Source of the DNA: Leptospira venezuelensis
GTDB lineage: Bacteria; Spirochaetota; Leptospiria; Leptospirales; Leptospiraceae
NCBI RefSeq assembly: GCF_002150035.1
Contig: NZ_NETS01000007.1
Location: forward strand, 310,001 to 374,000
DNA: 64,000 bases
Reading direction: 5' to 3'
Part shown: positions 9,136 to 19,284 of the stretch, piece after piece
Numbering within the stretch: position 1 is the first letter of the stretch
Layout: each line of letters opens with the position of its first letter
Made by a program: the position numbers and the translations under genes
The notes under the pieces: model-generated
Seen by the model: the letters and a program-made list of their open reading frames with translations, nothing else
What the model was told of the DNA's origin: nothing
Database searches by the model: none

Positions 9136-10213
9136 CGACAAACTGAAAGAGTTCCGGGACAAGATTGATTCCCTGGACAAAGAAATCGTAAAGGCTATCC
9201 AGGCCAGGGCGGAGATCGCCTCTGAGATTGGTGAAATTAAAAGAGAGAATAACGAACCGATCTATCGTCCTGACAGAGAAAAGGATGTTTATGAAAAAAT
9301 CCTTGGACTGAACGGAGGACCACTTCCTGACAAGGTGCTTCTTGCAATTTATAGAGAGATCATGTCCGGCTCCTTCTCCGTTGAAAAAGGTTTAAAGATA
9401 GGTTATCTTGGCCCGGAAGGATCTTTTTCTCATCAAGCAGTTCGTGCAAGATTCGGAACTTCTGTAGAGGCTACTGAATTTCCTTCTATTCCTGAAGTGT
9501 TCCGTGCGGTAGAAACTGATAAGGCGGATTACGGAGTTGTTCCTGTGGAAAATTCTTCCGAAGGACTTGTGAACTCCACTCTGGATCAGTTCTTGGTTTC
9601 CGATCTAAATATTTATTCTGAAATTTATCTTAAGATACATTTGAATCTTTTAGGATACGAACATGATCTTTCTAAGATCAAAACTTTGTATGGGATCAAG
9701 ATCGCAAACTCACAATGCCGAAATTGGATCGCTGCGAATCTTCCTCATGTGGAAGTTTCGGAAACTCCTTCTACTTCAAGAGCCGCAAGTATTGTTGCAG
9801 AGAAGAAAGAAGCATGTGCTGCAGTAGCTTCTTCCATCGCCGCAGAAATTTACGGTTTAGATCTAGTTAGAGAATCCATCGAGGATATGTCGGACAATAC
9901 TACCAGATTTTTGATCATAGGTAAGAACCAATGTCCTCCTACAAGTAACGACAAAACTTCCGTAGTTTTTTCCATTCCGGATAAACCAGGATCACTTTAT
10001 AAAGTTCTAAAGCCTATTTTCGATAAAGGGATCAATATGACTAAGATTGAGTCTAGGCCTACTCGCAGGACTTCTTGGGAGTATAACTTCTTCATAGATT
10101 TCTTAGGTCATAAAAAAGATCCTCAGATTGAAGAGGTCTTAAACACCTTAAAGGAAAATACAATCTATCTCAGGATTTTGGGATCTTATCCGATCTCTCC
10201 ACCTAACCCGTGA
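9122..10213 (+). CDS. pheA: Bifunctional chorismate mutase / prephenate dehydratase
   Basis: A 363-residue P-protein for phenylalanine synthesis. Residues 1-90 are an AroQ chorismate mutase helix bundle (FRDKIDSLDKEIVKAI, and YRPDREKDVYEKI). Residues from about 97 to 275 are prephenate dehydratase (YLGPEGSFSHQA; TRFLIIG). The C-terminal ACT domain keeps the KIESRP motif that binds phenylalanine for feedback inhibition. The start overlaps scpB and the stop overlaps tyrA (GTGA). Confidence 0.95.
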   Translation: MAKNNDKLKEFRDKIDSLDKEIVKAIQARAEIASEIGEIKRENNEPIYRPDREKDVYEKILGLNGGPLPDKVLLAIYREIMSGSFSVEKGLKIGYLGPEGSFSHQAVRARFGTSVEATEFPSIPEVFRAVETDKADYGVVPVENSSEGLVNSTLDQFLVSDLNIYSEIYLKIHLNLLGYEHDLSKIKTLYGIKIANSQCRNWIAANLPHVEVSETPSTSRAASIVAEKKEACAAVASSIAAEIYGLDLVRESIEDMSDNTTRFLIIGKNQCPPTSNDKTSVVFSIPDKPGSLYKVLKPIFDKGINMTKIESRPTRRTSWEYNFFIDFLGHKKDPQIEEVLNTLKENTIYLRILGSYPISPPNP

Positions 10214-11127
10214 AAACCGAATTTTCTAGAATCCTGATTTACGGCCTTGGAATGATGGGTGCCTCCCTCTCCTTGGCATTACGTAAAAAAAACTCCAAAG
10301 CAGAAATTGTAGGAGTGGTAGGATCTCCTTCCAGTAAGGAGAAGGGGATCCGTCTTAAATCAGCGGATCAAATATATACTTCTGAAGAATTTTCAAAATC
10401 CCCCGATTGGGAATCATACGATCTGATCGTTTTCGGAGTTCCGGTCAACACAACTGTAGAAGTGATTTCCAAACTTCCTTCCGGATTTAAAGGTCTTTTG
10501 ACGGATATGGGTTCCACTAAACAAGAGATCGTCCATGCGGTGGAATCAGTTCTTACCGGAGAGCATCGATATATTTCTTCTCATCCAATGTGCGGTTCTG
10601 AGGAATCAGGATTAGAGTTTGCGAATGTGGATCTGTATGAAAACAGACTTTGTATTTTAACTAAACCGAAAGGTGCTACCGATGAGGCATATTCAGAGAT
10701 AGAAAATTTTTGGAAATTTCTAGGAATGTCTACTACCGAAATTCCTGCTCATGAGCATGATAAAATACTCTCCTATGTTTCTCATGTTCCTCATTTAATT
10801 TCTTCTCTCATGACAAATTGGGTTTGGGAAAACGGGTGTGTAAGAGAATTTACTCAAAATTCTCCTTTGCCTTTGACCGGCGGAGGATTCCGAGACATGA
10901 CCAGGATCGCAGGTTCTAATCCTAAAATGTGGTCACCTATCTTTTCTTCTAACCAAGAAGAGATCTATAAGGCTCTTTTGGACTATAAAGATAGATTGGA
11001 GAAACTTCTTTCGGAGTTAAAACCAGAAAAGCCGCTCGACCTAAAACATTGGGAGTCCTTCATGGAAAAATCTCGTATTGATAGGGACGCAATTTTAAAG
11101 AAACAAAATGATTCCAAGAATCCTTAA
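10210..11127 (+). CDS. tyrA: Prephenate dehydrogenase
   Basis: A 305-residue NAD(P)-dependent enzyme converting prephenate to 4-hydroxyphenylpyruvate for tyrosine. It has a Rossmann motif (GLGMMGASLSLAL), the substrate motif SHPMCGSEESG and the HDKILSYVSHVPHL segment. The start is GTG and overlaps pheA by 4 bp. No ACT domain is seen, so feedback control, if any, differs from PheA. The 3' end overlaps aroA by 20 bp. Confidence 0.93.
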   Translation: MKTEFSRILIYGLGMMGASLSLALRKKNSKAEIVGVVGSPSSKEKGIRLKSADQIYTSEEFSKSPDWESYDLIVFGVPVNTTVEVISKLPSGFKGLLTDMGSTKQEIVHAVESVLTGEHRYISSHPMCGSEESGLEFANVDLYENRLCILTKPKGATDEAYSEIENFWKFLGMSTTEIPAHEHDKILSYVSHVPHLISSLMTNWVWENGCVREFTQNSPLPLTGGGFRDMTRIAGSNPKMWSPIFSSNQEEIYKALLDYKDRLEKLLSELKPEKPLDLKHWESFMEKSRIDRDAILKKQNDSKNP

Positions 11128-12424
11128 ATCTTCCGGAAGAGAAATCACAGTTCCGGGAGACAAATCTCTTTCTCATCGAAGTGTATTATTCTCCGTATTA
11201 TCCAAAGGGACCTCTCATGTTTCCGGGTTTTTAGAAGCGGAAGATCCATTAAATACAATGAAAGCTTTCACTCAGCTCGGGTTGAAAGTAGAGAAGATCT
11301 CAAAAGGAGAATATGTTTTTACGAGTCCTGGCAAACATGCTCTTCAATCTCCAAAGGACGTTCTCGATTTTGGAAATGCTGGAACTGGTATCAGATTATC
11401 TGCAGGATTACTTTGTGGACTCCAAGGAATTAAGGCCACACTAACTGGAGACCATTCTCTTCAAAAACGGCCAATGTCCCGTATTATAAAACCTTTAAGT
11501 TCCATGGGAGCTTCTATCTCAGGAAAAGATGATAAGGCGCCTTTAGAAATTGTAGGAAAAAAACTTTCAGATTTTCATTATAAAAGTCCGATCGCTTCCG
11601 CTCAGGTGAAATCCTGCCTGATGTTGGCTGCAATGGCTTCTGAAACTTCTTTAGAATACGAAGAAGATATTCTTTCCAGGGACCACACAGAGAATATGTT
11701 CCGGTTTTTGGGAAATAAACTTTCATATATTTCTCCCACTCATTTTAAAATGGAACCTCCTTATACATTTGAAGCAAAAGAATTTAAAGTGCCTGGAGAT
11801 ATTTCCTCTGCTGCATTCTTCTTGGTACTCGGAGTTCTCTTAAAAGAAGGTTCCGTTCTTGTGAAAAATGTGGGATTAAATCCTTCTCGGATCGGTATCT
11901 TACATGCACTCGAAGTGATGGGAGCAAAAATTCTAATCCATAATAAAAGGATAGAATGTGGAGAACCAGTCGGAGATCTGGAAGCAGTTTCTTCTAATTT
12001 ACGTTTTGCGGAAATTAAGGAAGAGTGGATCCCTTCTCTCATAGACGAGATCCCAATTCTTACGATCGCAGGGCTTTTTGCAAAAGGTGGATTTATTATT
12101 CGTCATGCAGAGGAACTTCGTGCAAAAGAATCAGATCGTATTTCGGCAATGGTTGAAAATTTGCGGAACCTTGGAATTACAGTGCATGAATATCCGGATG
12201 GTTACGAGATCCCTGAAATTGGTTCCAGTGCAAATTCTTCTGAACTTTCTTCCTGGTTATCCGGAAACTCTGTGGATGTTTTTACTAAGATGGATCATAG
12301 GATCGCGATGAGCTTTATGATCCTAAAAGCAGTGAGTGGTTTGGAAATTCGTCCGGATGAAACTTCTTGGATAGAAACTTCTTTTCCTGGATTTGAATCT
12401 TTATTGGAAGGTTTCGTGAGATGA
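11108..12424 (+). CDS. aroA: 3-phosphoshikimate 1-carboxyvinyltransferase (EPSP synthase)
   Basis: A 438-residue EPSP synthase joining shikimate-3-phosphate to phosphoenolpyruvate. Motifs include PGDKSLSHRSVLFSVLSKG (substrate-binding Lys/Ser/Arg), FGNAGTGIRLSAGL, GDHSLQKRPM, RAKESDRI and DHRIAMSF. Its first 20 bp lie within tyrA and its stop overlaps cmk (ATGA), so pheA, tyrA, aroA and cmk are tightly coupled. The aromatic pathway partner aroB lies 8 kb downstream in a different operon. Confidence 0.95.
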   Translation: MIPRILKSSGREITVPGDKSLSHRSVLFSVLSKGTSHVSGFLEAEDPLNTMKAFTQLGLKVEKISKGEYVFTSPGKHALQSPKDVLDFGNAGTGIRLSAGLLCGLQGIKATLTGDHSLQKRPMSRIIKPLSSMGASISGKDDKAPLEIVGKKLSDFHYKSPIASAQVKSCLMLAAMASETSLEYEEDILSRDHTENMFRFLGNKLSYISPTHFKMEPPYTFEAKEFKVPGDISSAAFFLVLGVLLKEGSVLVKNVGLNPSRIGILHALEVMGAKILIHNKRIECGEPVGDLEAVSSNLRFAEIKEEWIPSLIDEIPILTIAGLFAKGGFIIRHAEELRAKESDRISAMVENLRNLGITVHEYPDGYEIPEIGSSANSSELSSWLSGNSVDVFTKMDHRIAMSFMILKAVSGLEIRPDETSWIETSFPGFESLLEGFVR

Positions 12425-13134
12425 CGGAAAACGTGATCGCATTAGATGGGCCAGCCGGAACAGGCAAGAGTACGGTAGCTCGAGAACTTTCTAAAAAACT
12501 TGGATTCGAATATTTAGATTCTGGTGCATTCTACCGCGCGTTAACACTTCATATTTATAAAATCTATAAATCCAAAAACTCTTCTATTTCCTTTTCGGAT
12601 TGGTTATCAGGTAAGGAGTTCCTTCCACTCACGGAAGGTGTGGAAATTTTATGTGAATTTTCAGAAACAGGGGAGAACAGTATTTTCTTAAATGGAGAAA
12701 ATGTTTCCGTAGAGATCAGAACTCCTGAAATCACAAGAGAGATTAAATACATCGCAGACAAAGCTGCATTTAGAGAATTCGTAAATTCTCAATTGAGAAA
12801 GCTCTCTCAAACTCATCGTCTGGTAATGGACGGTAGAGACATAGGTACCCACGTATTTCCGGACGCTCGTTACAAGTTCTTTTTGACAGCTTCCTCCAGA
12901 GTTCGGGCCGAAAGAAGATATAATCAATTATTAGAGCAAGGTATTCGTTCGGATTTAGAAGAAATCGAAAAGGAAATCGTGATTCGTGACAAATCCGATA
13001 TGGAAAGGGAAATCGCCCCTCTCCGGAAAGCAGAGGACGCAATCCTCATTGACACAGATAACCTGCCAAAAAATAGTGTAATTAGTAAGATCCTTGGGTG
13101 CCTAGACTCTGGCATTTATAACGATTCGCACTAA
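12421..13134 (+). CDS. cmk: Cytidylate kinase
   Basis: A 237-residue kinase that phosphorylates CMP and dCMP. It has a P-loop at the start (GPAGTGKSTVA), the CMP-binding segment YLDSGAFYRALT, and MDGRDIGTHVFPDA with the lid arginines in RVRAERRYNQL. Overlap of its ATG with the aroA stop and position directly before rpsA match the conserved aroA-cmk-rpsA arrangement of many bacteria. Confidence 0.95.
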   Translation: MTENVIALDGPAGTGKSTVARELSKKLGFEYLDSGAFYRALTLHIYKIYKSKNSSISFSDWLSGKEFLPLTEGVEILCEFSETGENSIFLNGENVSVEIRTPEITREIKYIADKAAFREFVNSQLRKLSQTHRLVMDGRDIGTHVFPDARYKFFLTASSRVRAERRYNQLLEQGIRSDLEEIEKEIVIRDKSDMEREIAPLRKAEDAILIDTDNLPKNSVISKILGCLDSGIYNDSH

Positions 13135-13165
13135 TCCCAATCAAACACCGAGTATTTCAATCCGT

Positions 13166-14848
<1,683 letters not shown>

Positions 14849-14869
14849 GGACGACTCTCGGAGTTTTGG

Positions 14870-15607
14870 ATGAAACGATTCGAACCTAAAACAGGTGCTT
14901 CTATTACTGATATCGATCCGTATCCAGGTCTTACTGGAGCAGAAAGATTTTTTGCAATTTTATTCTCAAAGATTGGAGAGAATAAAAAGCAGGTTTTATT
15001 CGCAGTCGGGGTTTTATTCGTTACTGTACTAGCGGTTGTTAGTTGGAACGAATATAGAGCAGAACAATTCCGTAAGGGTACTCTTGCCATCGAAAAAGTG
15101 GAGAAGGAGTTAGCTCTTTCTCCAATGACCGAGATCACTGATAAGATCAAAAAATACGAAGCGATTGCTTCTGCTTACAGTTCTCCTTCTTTAGATATCA
15201 GACTTTCAAAAACTTTGGGAGATCTATATGCGAAGAACGGAGAATACCAAAAAGCGGCAGAGAAGTTGGAATTTGCAGGTAAAAAAATAGACGAACTTCC
15301 GGAAGTGAAGGCCTACTATTTTTATATCGCAGGAAACTATAGAGAAAGTGCAAACCAACTCGCGGAAGCAGAATCCGATTACGGAGTTTCCGTTTCTCTT
15401 TTAAGCAGCCGTAAAAATGTTTCGGGATTTTATGCTTGGAGCCTATACCAAGCGGGTCGTTTGAAACTTCAAAACGGCAAAAAAGAAGAAGCAGTCGATC
15501 TACTTAAAAAAGTTTTAGACCAAGACATCGCTTCTCCTTCCGAAGAATTTAAAGCGGTTAGAGAACTAGCCACTTATCTTCTACTAAAAAGCAGCCAGGG
15601 AAACTAA
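14870..15607 (+). CDS. Single-pass membrane TPR protein (YfgM-like)
   Basis: A 245-residue protein with one transmembrane helix at about residues 42-60 (VLFAVGVLFVTVLAVVSW), a short cytoplasmic N-terminus and an extracytoplasmic part of TPR-type helices (KTLGDLYAKNGEYQKAAEKL; AWSLYQAGRLKLQNGKKEEA). The layout resembles YfgM-type proteins, which assist protein export at the Sec translocon, but sequence similarity is only architectural. It lies between rpsA (21 bp) and hisG (directly adjacent). Confidence 0.7.
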   Translation: MKRFEPKTGASITDIDPYPGLTGAERFFAILFSKIGENKKQVLFAVGVLFVTVLAVVSWNEYRAEQFRKGTLAIEKVEKELALSPMTEITDKIKKYEAIASAYSSPSLDIRLSKTLGDLYAKNGEYQKAAEKLEFAGKKIDELPEVKAYYFYIAGNYRESANQLAEAESDYGVSVSLLSSRKNVSGFYAWSLYQAGRLKLQNGKKEEAVDLLKKVLDQDIASPSEEFKAVRELATYLLLKSSQGN

Positions 15608-16237
15608 ATGCTAACTTTGGCCCTTCCGAAAGGACGGCTTGCCGAAGAGAGCATAGAACTCATGCTCGAAAGGGGATGGCTTTCTGGCCGTCCCGATCCT
15701 GATTCCAAAGAACTTATATATAAAGACCCAAAGGGAAAGGTCCGTATTTTACTGGTCCGCTCCCAAGACGTGGCGACTTACGTGGAACAAAATTCCGCCG
15801 ATGCCGGTATTGTGGGATGGGACGTATTATTGGAAGGTGGTTATGACCTTCTTCTTCCCTTGGATTTGGCCATAGGAAAATGCAGACTTTCAGTAGCAGG
15901 CCGAAAAGGTTGGAGCCTTAGTTCAGGGGAAAGAAAGGTCCGTGTAGCGACAAAATATCCGAATATCGCCAAGGACTTTTTCCTGAAAAAAGGGATTAAC
16001 TGCGAGGTGATCAAACTTTACGGAAGTATTGAGCTCGCTCCTTTGGTAGGCTTATCGGATTGTATCGTGGATTTGGTGTCCACGGGCGGCACTCTCAGAG
16101 CCAATAATCTGGAAGAGATCGAAGTAATTATGGAATCCACGGCGAGATTGGTATTTAATCGCTCAGCATTATACACAAAACGGGCAGAAGTTGGAGAATT
16201 CTTAGATTCATTCGCTTTGACCGAAAAACAGTTGTGA
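15608..16237 (+). CDS. hisG: ATP phosphoribosyltransferase, short form
   Basis: A 209-residue HisG, first enzyme of histidine synthesis (ATP + PRPP). It shows the short-form N-terminus LALPKGRLAEESIELM, ADAGIVGWDVLLEGGYDL and DLVSTGGTLRANNLEEIE (PRPP-binding). It lacks the C-terminal regulatory domain of long HisG, so by family rule it needs a HisZ partner, not present in the window. The ATG follows the TPR gene stop immediately. Confidence 0.93.
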   Translation: MLTLALPKGRLAEESIELMLERGWLSGRPDPDSKELIYKDPKGKVRILLVRSQDVATYVEQNSADAGIVGWDVLLEGGYDLLLPLDLAIGKCRLSVAGRKGWSLSSGERKVRVATKYPNIAKDFFLKKGINCEVIKLYGSIELAPLVGLSDCIVDLVSTGGTLRANNLEEIEVIMESTARLVFNRSALYTKRAEVGEFLDSFALTEKQL

Positions 16238-16293
16238 ATTCCGGCTTTAAAAAAAACATAGTCGTAAATCGACATTATCTATAGAGAAAAACA

Positions 16294-16494
16294 ATGGCAG
16301 TTCCTAAGAGACGAAAATCTAAATCAAAAGTGAGGATGAAACGGGCCCATCATGCGATCGGGAAACCGAATCTAGTCCCTTGCCCGAACTGTAATTCCTT
16401 CAGACCTCCTCATAGAATCTGCCCTGTTTGCGGTTTTTACAAAGACCGTGTAGTGGTGGAACCGAAAGTCAGGAAGACTAGCGAAGAGAATTAA
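16294..16494 (+). CDS. rpmF: Large ribosomal subunit protein bL32
   Basis: A 66-residue protein starting MAVPKRRKSKSKVRMKRAHH, with four cysteines in CPNC and CPVC, the zinc-binding form of bL32. It stands 56 bp after hisG and 5 bp before plsX, the conserved rpmF-plsX pair. The cysteine-containing form ties its use to zinc supply in many bacteria. Confidence 0.96.
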   Translation: MAVPKRRKSKSKVRMKRAHHAIGKPNLVPCPNCNSFRPPHRICPVCGFYKDRVVVEPKVRKTSEEN

Positions 16495-16499
16495 TCAAT

Positions 16500-17504
16500 A
16501 TGTGGGTCGCCGTCGATGCAATGAGCGGCGACTACGGTCCTGATAGGATCGTAGAAGGTGCCGTTAACGCGGTAAATCACGACGGCAGAAACGTCATACT
16601 CGTTGGTAAAGAAGAAGATATCAGCGAGATCCTCCTCAAATACGAATACGATACAAACAAGATCAGGATTGTTCACGCTAGCGAGATCATAGGCATGAAC
16701 GATTCTCCTTCTATAGCGGTTCGTGCTATGGAAGATTCTTCCGTTGTGCAGGCAGCTCAACTGGTTGCTGATAAAAACTGCGTTGGAATGTTCTCTCCTG
16801 GAAATACAGGCGCCACTATGGCTTCTGCATTATTATATCTAGGAAGAATTCCAGGTGTATTAAGACCTCCAATCGCTGCTCCCATCCCAAGAGAGAAGGG
16901 AGCTCCTACACTTCTTTTGGATGCGGGTGCGAACGTGGATTGTAAGCCTGAGTATTTGGCCCAATTCGCAATCATGGGAGAGATCTATTCCAGATTAATC
17001 TTTAATATTCATAAACCAAAGGTTGGGATCTTATCTAATGGAGAAGAAGATAAGAAGGGAAACTCAGTCACCGTAAAGGCATTCGAATATATTAAGAAAC
17101 TACCAATTGATTTTGTGGGAAATGTAGAAGGACGAGATCTTTACGGTGGAGGAAGGGATGTGGACGTTGTAGTCTGCGACGGTTTCGTAGGAAATATTGT
17201 CCTAAAAGCAACAGAAGGTCTTTCCAAATCCATATTTGCGGTTCTCAGAGAGAGCATCGCTCAGTCTAGCCTTGCACAAACAGGTGCACTTCTTCTCAAA
17301 CCTACATTTACTGCGATCAAGAAAAGATTGGATTACGCTGAATACGGTGGAGCACTTCTTCTTGGTGTAGATGGAACATGTTTAATTGGGCATGGTTCTT
17401 CCAATGCACATGCAGTCCGAAACGCGATCCGAGTCGTAGTAGAATGTGCCGAAAGAGATGTGAACCAGCGCATCAAAGAAGATATAGAGAAGGCAAAGTT
17501 CTAG
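16500..17504 (+). CDS. plsX: Phosphate acyltransferase PlsX
   Basis: A 334-residue enzyme forming acyl-phosphate from acyl-ACP, the entry to phospholipid synthesis. It starts WVAVDAMSGDYGPD, the family signature, and contains GMFSPGNTGATMASALLYLG, LLDAGANVDCKP and DVVVCDGFVGNIVLKATEG. It is adjacent to rpmF and followed, after a repeat element, by fabG and acpP. An upstream partner such as plsC or plsY is not in the window. Confidence 0.95.
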   Translation: MWVAVDAMSGDYGPDRIVEGAVNAVNHDGRNVILVGKEEDISEILLKYEYDTNKIRIVHASEIIGMNDSPSIAVRAMEDSSVVQAAQLVADKNCVGMFSPGNTGATMASALLYLGRIPGVLRPPIAAPIPREKGAPTLLLDAGANVDCKPEYLAQFAIMGEIYSRLIFNIHKPKVGILSNGEEDKKGNSVTVKAFEYIKKLPIDFVGNVEGRDLYGGGRDVDVVVCDGFVGNIVLKATEGLSKSIFAVLRESIAQSSLAQTGALLLKPTFTAIKKRLDYAEYGGALLLGVDGTCLIGHGSSNAHAVRNAIRVVVECAERDVNQRIKEDIEKAKF

Positions 17505-17507
17505 TTA

Positions 17508-17712
17508 GAGCCGCTGAGATTATGGAGTCGCTAAGTATTCTCACGCAGAGACGCAAAGTCGCAGAGAATAAAGGTTTTAGGATCTATTGAGTTTCCATGG
17601 CTCCTGATAAGATTACTTACTAAAAAACCCAAAAACTCTGTGCCTCCGTGCCTCCGTGCCTCTGCGTGCCCAAATCCTCTGAGTCTCCCTTCCCTTCGCG
17701 GCTCCGTCCCAG
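17508..17712. repeat. Dispersed inverted repeat, family A (copy 1)
   Basis: Two arms flank an unremarkable centre: the left arm (about 17542-17566) contains cacgcagagacgcaaagtcg, and the right arm (about 17636-17670) contains tandem gcctccgt units and ctctgcgtg. The arms are imperfectly complementary, so RNA could fold into a long hairpin. Similar elements are at 37067-37163, 39341-39478, 44981-45060 and 45403-45424. All lie between genes. No open reading frame with coding character is present. Confidence 0.8.
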
Positions 17713-17718
17713 AATCAC

Positions 17719-17746
17719 TTGACCCCCCAGGCCCGAAAAATAGGCT
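17719..17746 (+). promoter_or_regulatory. Possible fabG promoter
   Basis: TTGACC (17719-17724), 16-bp spacer and TAGGCT (17741-17746) lie 29 bp before the fabG start, directly after the repeat element. The -35 is good, the -10 is weak. Confidence 0.35.
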
Positions 17747-17775
17747 AACCGCAGAATCTGGTAAGGAAAAAACCA

Positions 17776-18540
17776 ATGATCGATTTGAAAGGCAAAAACG
17801 CCATTATAACCGGGGCTGCCCGCGGAATCGGTAAAGCAACCGCTCTTAAACTCGCGCAAGCAGGCGCAAACGTTGTCATTGCCGACTTAAACGAAGAGGC
17901 AAGTAAAGCTACTGCGGCTGAGATCGCAAAAGCTACAGGTGTAAAAGCAATCGGAGTCGCTGTAAACGTAGCGAACGCAGAATCCGCTCAAGCAGGTATC
18001 CAAGCTGTTGTGGATAATTTCGGTTCAATAGACATTCTCGTGAATAATGCCGGTATCACTAAAGATACTCTTATGCTTAGAATGAAACAAGAACAGTGGG
18101 ACGCTGTAATCGCAGTAAACCTGACTGGAACTTTTAACTGTATCCAGTCTGCTATTAAATTTATGGCAAAGAATCCGAACGGTGGATCCATCATCAACCT
18201 TTCCTCCATTGCTGGAGTGAACGGAAATATCGGACAAACTAACTACTCTGCTTCCAAAGCAGGAGTAATCGGTCTAACTAAAGCTGTCGCTTTGGAAATG
18301 GCAGGTCGTAAAATCCGTTGTAATGCGATCGCTCCAGGATTTATTGCTACTGAAATGACAGATGCGATCCCTGAAAAGATCCGTACTGCTATGGTAGCTG
18401 CGATCCCTTTGAAAAGAGCAGGACAACCGGATGATATCGCGAATACTATCGCGTTCTTAGCTTCTGATATTTCCTCTTTCATTACAGGACAAGTGATCGA
18501 AGTGAACGGTGGGGGATTCCTTCCAGGAGTCCAAGCCTAA
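17776..18540 (+). CDS. fabG: 3-oxoacyl-ACP reductase
   Basis: A 254-residue short-chain dehydrogenase with the NADPH-binding motif TGAARGIGKATA, the NNAG motif, catalytic Ser (NLSSIAG) and Tyr-Lys (YSASKAG), and the late FITGQVIEVNGG typical of FabG. It reduces 3-ketoacyl-ACP in fatty-acid synthesis. It lies between plsX and acpP; fabD, which often sits here, is absent. Other SDR substrates cannot be excluded from sequence, but the neighbours support FabG. A strong terminator follows. Confidence 0.9.
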   Translation: MIDLKGKNAIITGAARGIGKATALKLAQAGANVVIADLNEEASKATAAEIAKATGVKAIGVAVNVANAESAQAGIQAVVDNFGSIDILVNNAGITKDTLMLRMKQEQWDAVIAVNLTGTFNCIQSAIKFMAKNPNGGSIINLSSIAGVNGNIGQTNYSASKAGVIGLTKAVALEMAGRKIRCNAIAPGFIATEMTDAIPEKIRTAMVAAIPLKRAGQPDDIANTIAFLASDISSFITGQVIEVNGGGFLPGVQA

Positions 18541-18574
18541 TTATTCAGTTCTAAATCTGAATAAAACAGGTAAG

Positions 18575-18608
18575 AAAGCCCGGAATTTTCCGGGCTTTTG
18601 TTTTTTTG
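18575..18608 (+). terminator. Terminator after fabG
   Basis: Perfect stem AAAGCCCGGAA / TTCCGGGCTTT followed by TGTTTTTTT. A second small hairpin (TTATTCAG/CTGAATAA, 18541-18564) lies immediately before it. Confidence 0.9.
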
Positions 18609-18983
18609 GAGAACTAATCAAACCTCTCCGAAAGATTCTTACAATGTTCCATTCAATTATAAATCCGAACGGCGTTCGAACGAATGATCGAGAACAGTCT
18701 CAATATCAAATATTAGAAATGTGACTTTTTGATTATTCGAATATGGAAGGGGCTGGAATTTTTGATCTATTAAGTCGATCCGATACGTGAGTTATAGAAC
18801 ATCTTCTTTGAAAAAATATAAAAAAGAAATTTGGATAATATTCTGTTTTTTTCCCGTTTCCAATCCGTTATCGCTTGCCAAAACATTTGAGAAAAAAATG
18901 TTTAAAAATCGGTGGATGAATTCATCCCCGATTCTAAACCTAACTAAAACTTACATACCACTTTGGTGGTACGGAGGAAACAA
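18609..18983 (+). promoter_or_regulatory. acpP leader region with three inverted repeats
   Basis: No gene is seen in this 375-bp AT-rich stretch. Three perfect inverted repeats precede acpP: AAACATTT/AAATGTTT (18881-18903), the 14-bp palindrome GGATGAATTCATCC (18914-18927), and TACCAC/GTGGTA (18956-18971), which lies only a few bases before the ribosome-binding site ggagg at 18974-18978. The first two could be operators, the third a hairpin controlling access to the ribosome-binding site. A possible -10 TAATAT lies at 18837-18842. No convincing -35/-10 pair was found. Confidence 0.5.
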
Positions 18984-19217
18984 ATGGCAGATTTCGAAAA
19001 GATTAAGTCTATTATCGTTGAGCAACTTGGAGTGGATGAGTCAGAAGTGACTCCTGAAGCACACTTCATTGATGACCTTGGTGCAGACTCTCTTGACACA
19101 GTTGAACTCGTTATGGCTCTTGAAGAAGAGTTTGGCGTTGAAATTTCCGATGAGGATGCTGAAAAGATCCAAACCGTCGGAGACGTAATTAAGTTCATCG
19201 ACACTCTAAAGTCCTAA
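18984..19217 (+). CDS. acpP: Acyl carrier protein
   Basis: A 77-residue acidic protein with the phosphopantetheine attachment serine at position 36 (DLGADSLDTVELVM). It carries growing acyl chains in fatty-acid and phospholipid synthesis. The ATG at 18984 is chosen over an upstream TTG at 18963 because ggagg lies 5 bp before it and the product then starts at the family position. It is preceded by a structured leader and followed by a terminator. Confidence 0.97.
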   Translation: MADFEKIKSIIVEQLGVDESEVTPEAHFIDDLGADSLDTVELVMALEEEFGVEISDEDAEKIQTVGDVIKFIDTLKS

Positions 19218-19223
19218 TTGACT

Positions 19224-19260
19224 AGACCTCCGGGTTCTTACGGGAACTCGGAAGTCTTTC
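19224..19260 (+). terminator. Terminator after acpP
   Basis: A long hairpin pairs agacctccgggttc with gaactcggaagtct (two G-T pairs) and is followed by TTCTTCC. It would separate acpP from rnc, at least in part. Confidence 0.7.
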
Positions 19261-19284
19261 TTCCATTCCTTTTATCAAAATCCT

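Noticed and set aside
12078..12311. Plus-strand 77-residue frame inside aroA
   Set aside because: Shadow of aroA in another frame; no ribosome-binding site or domain.
17508..17712. CRISPR array
   Set aside because: The repeat units are inverted and unequal, with no regular spacers and no cas genes.
17531..17859. Overlapping frames in the plsX-fabG gap
   Set aside because: They arise from the family A repeat; the translation is repeat-like with no conserved domain.
18787..19050. Plus-strand 87-residue frame before acpP
   Set aside because: It overlaps acpP in a different frame, has no ribosome-binding site and reads as AT-rich noise.
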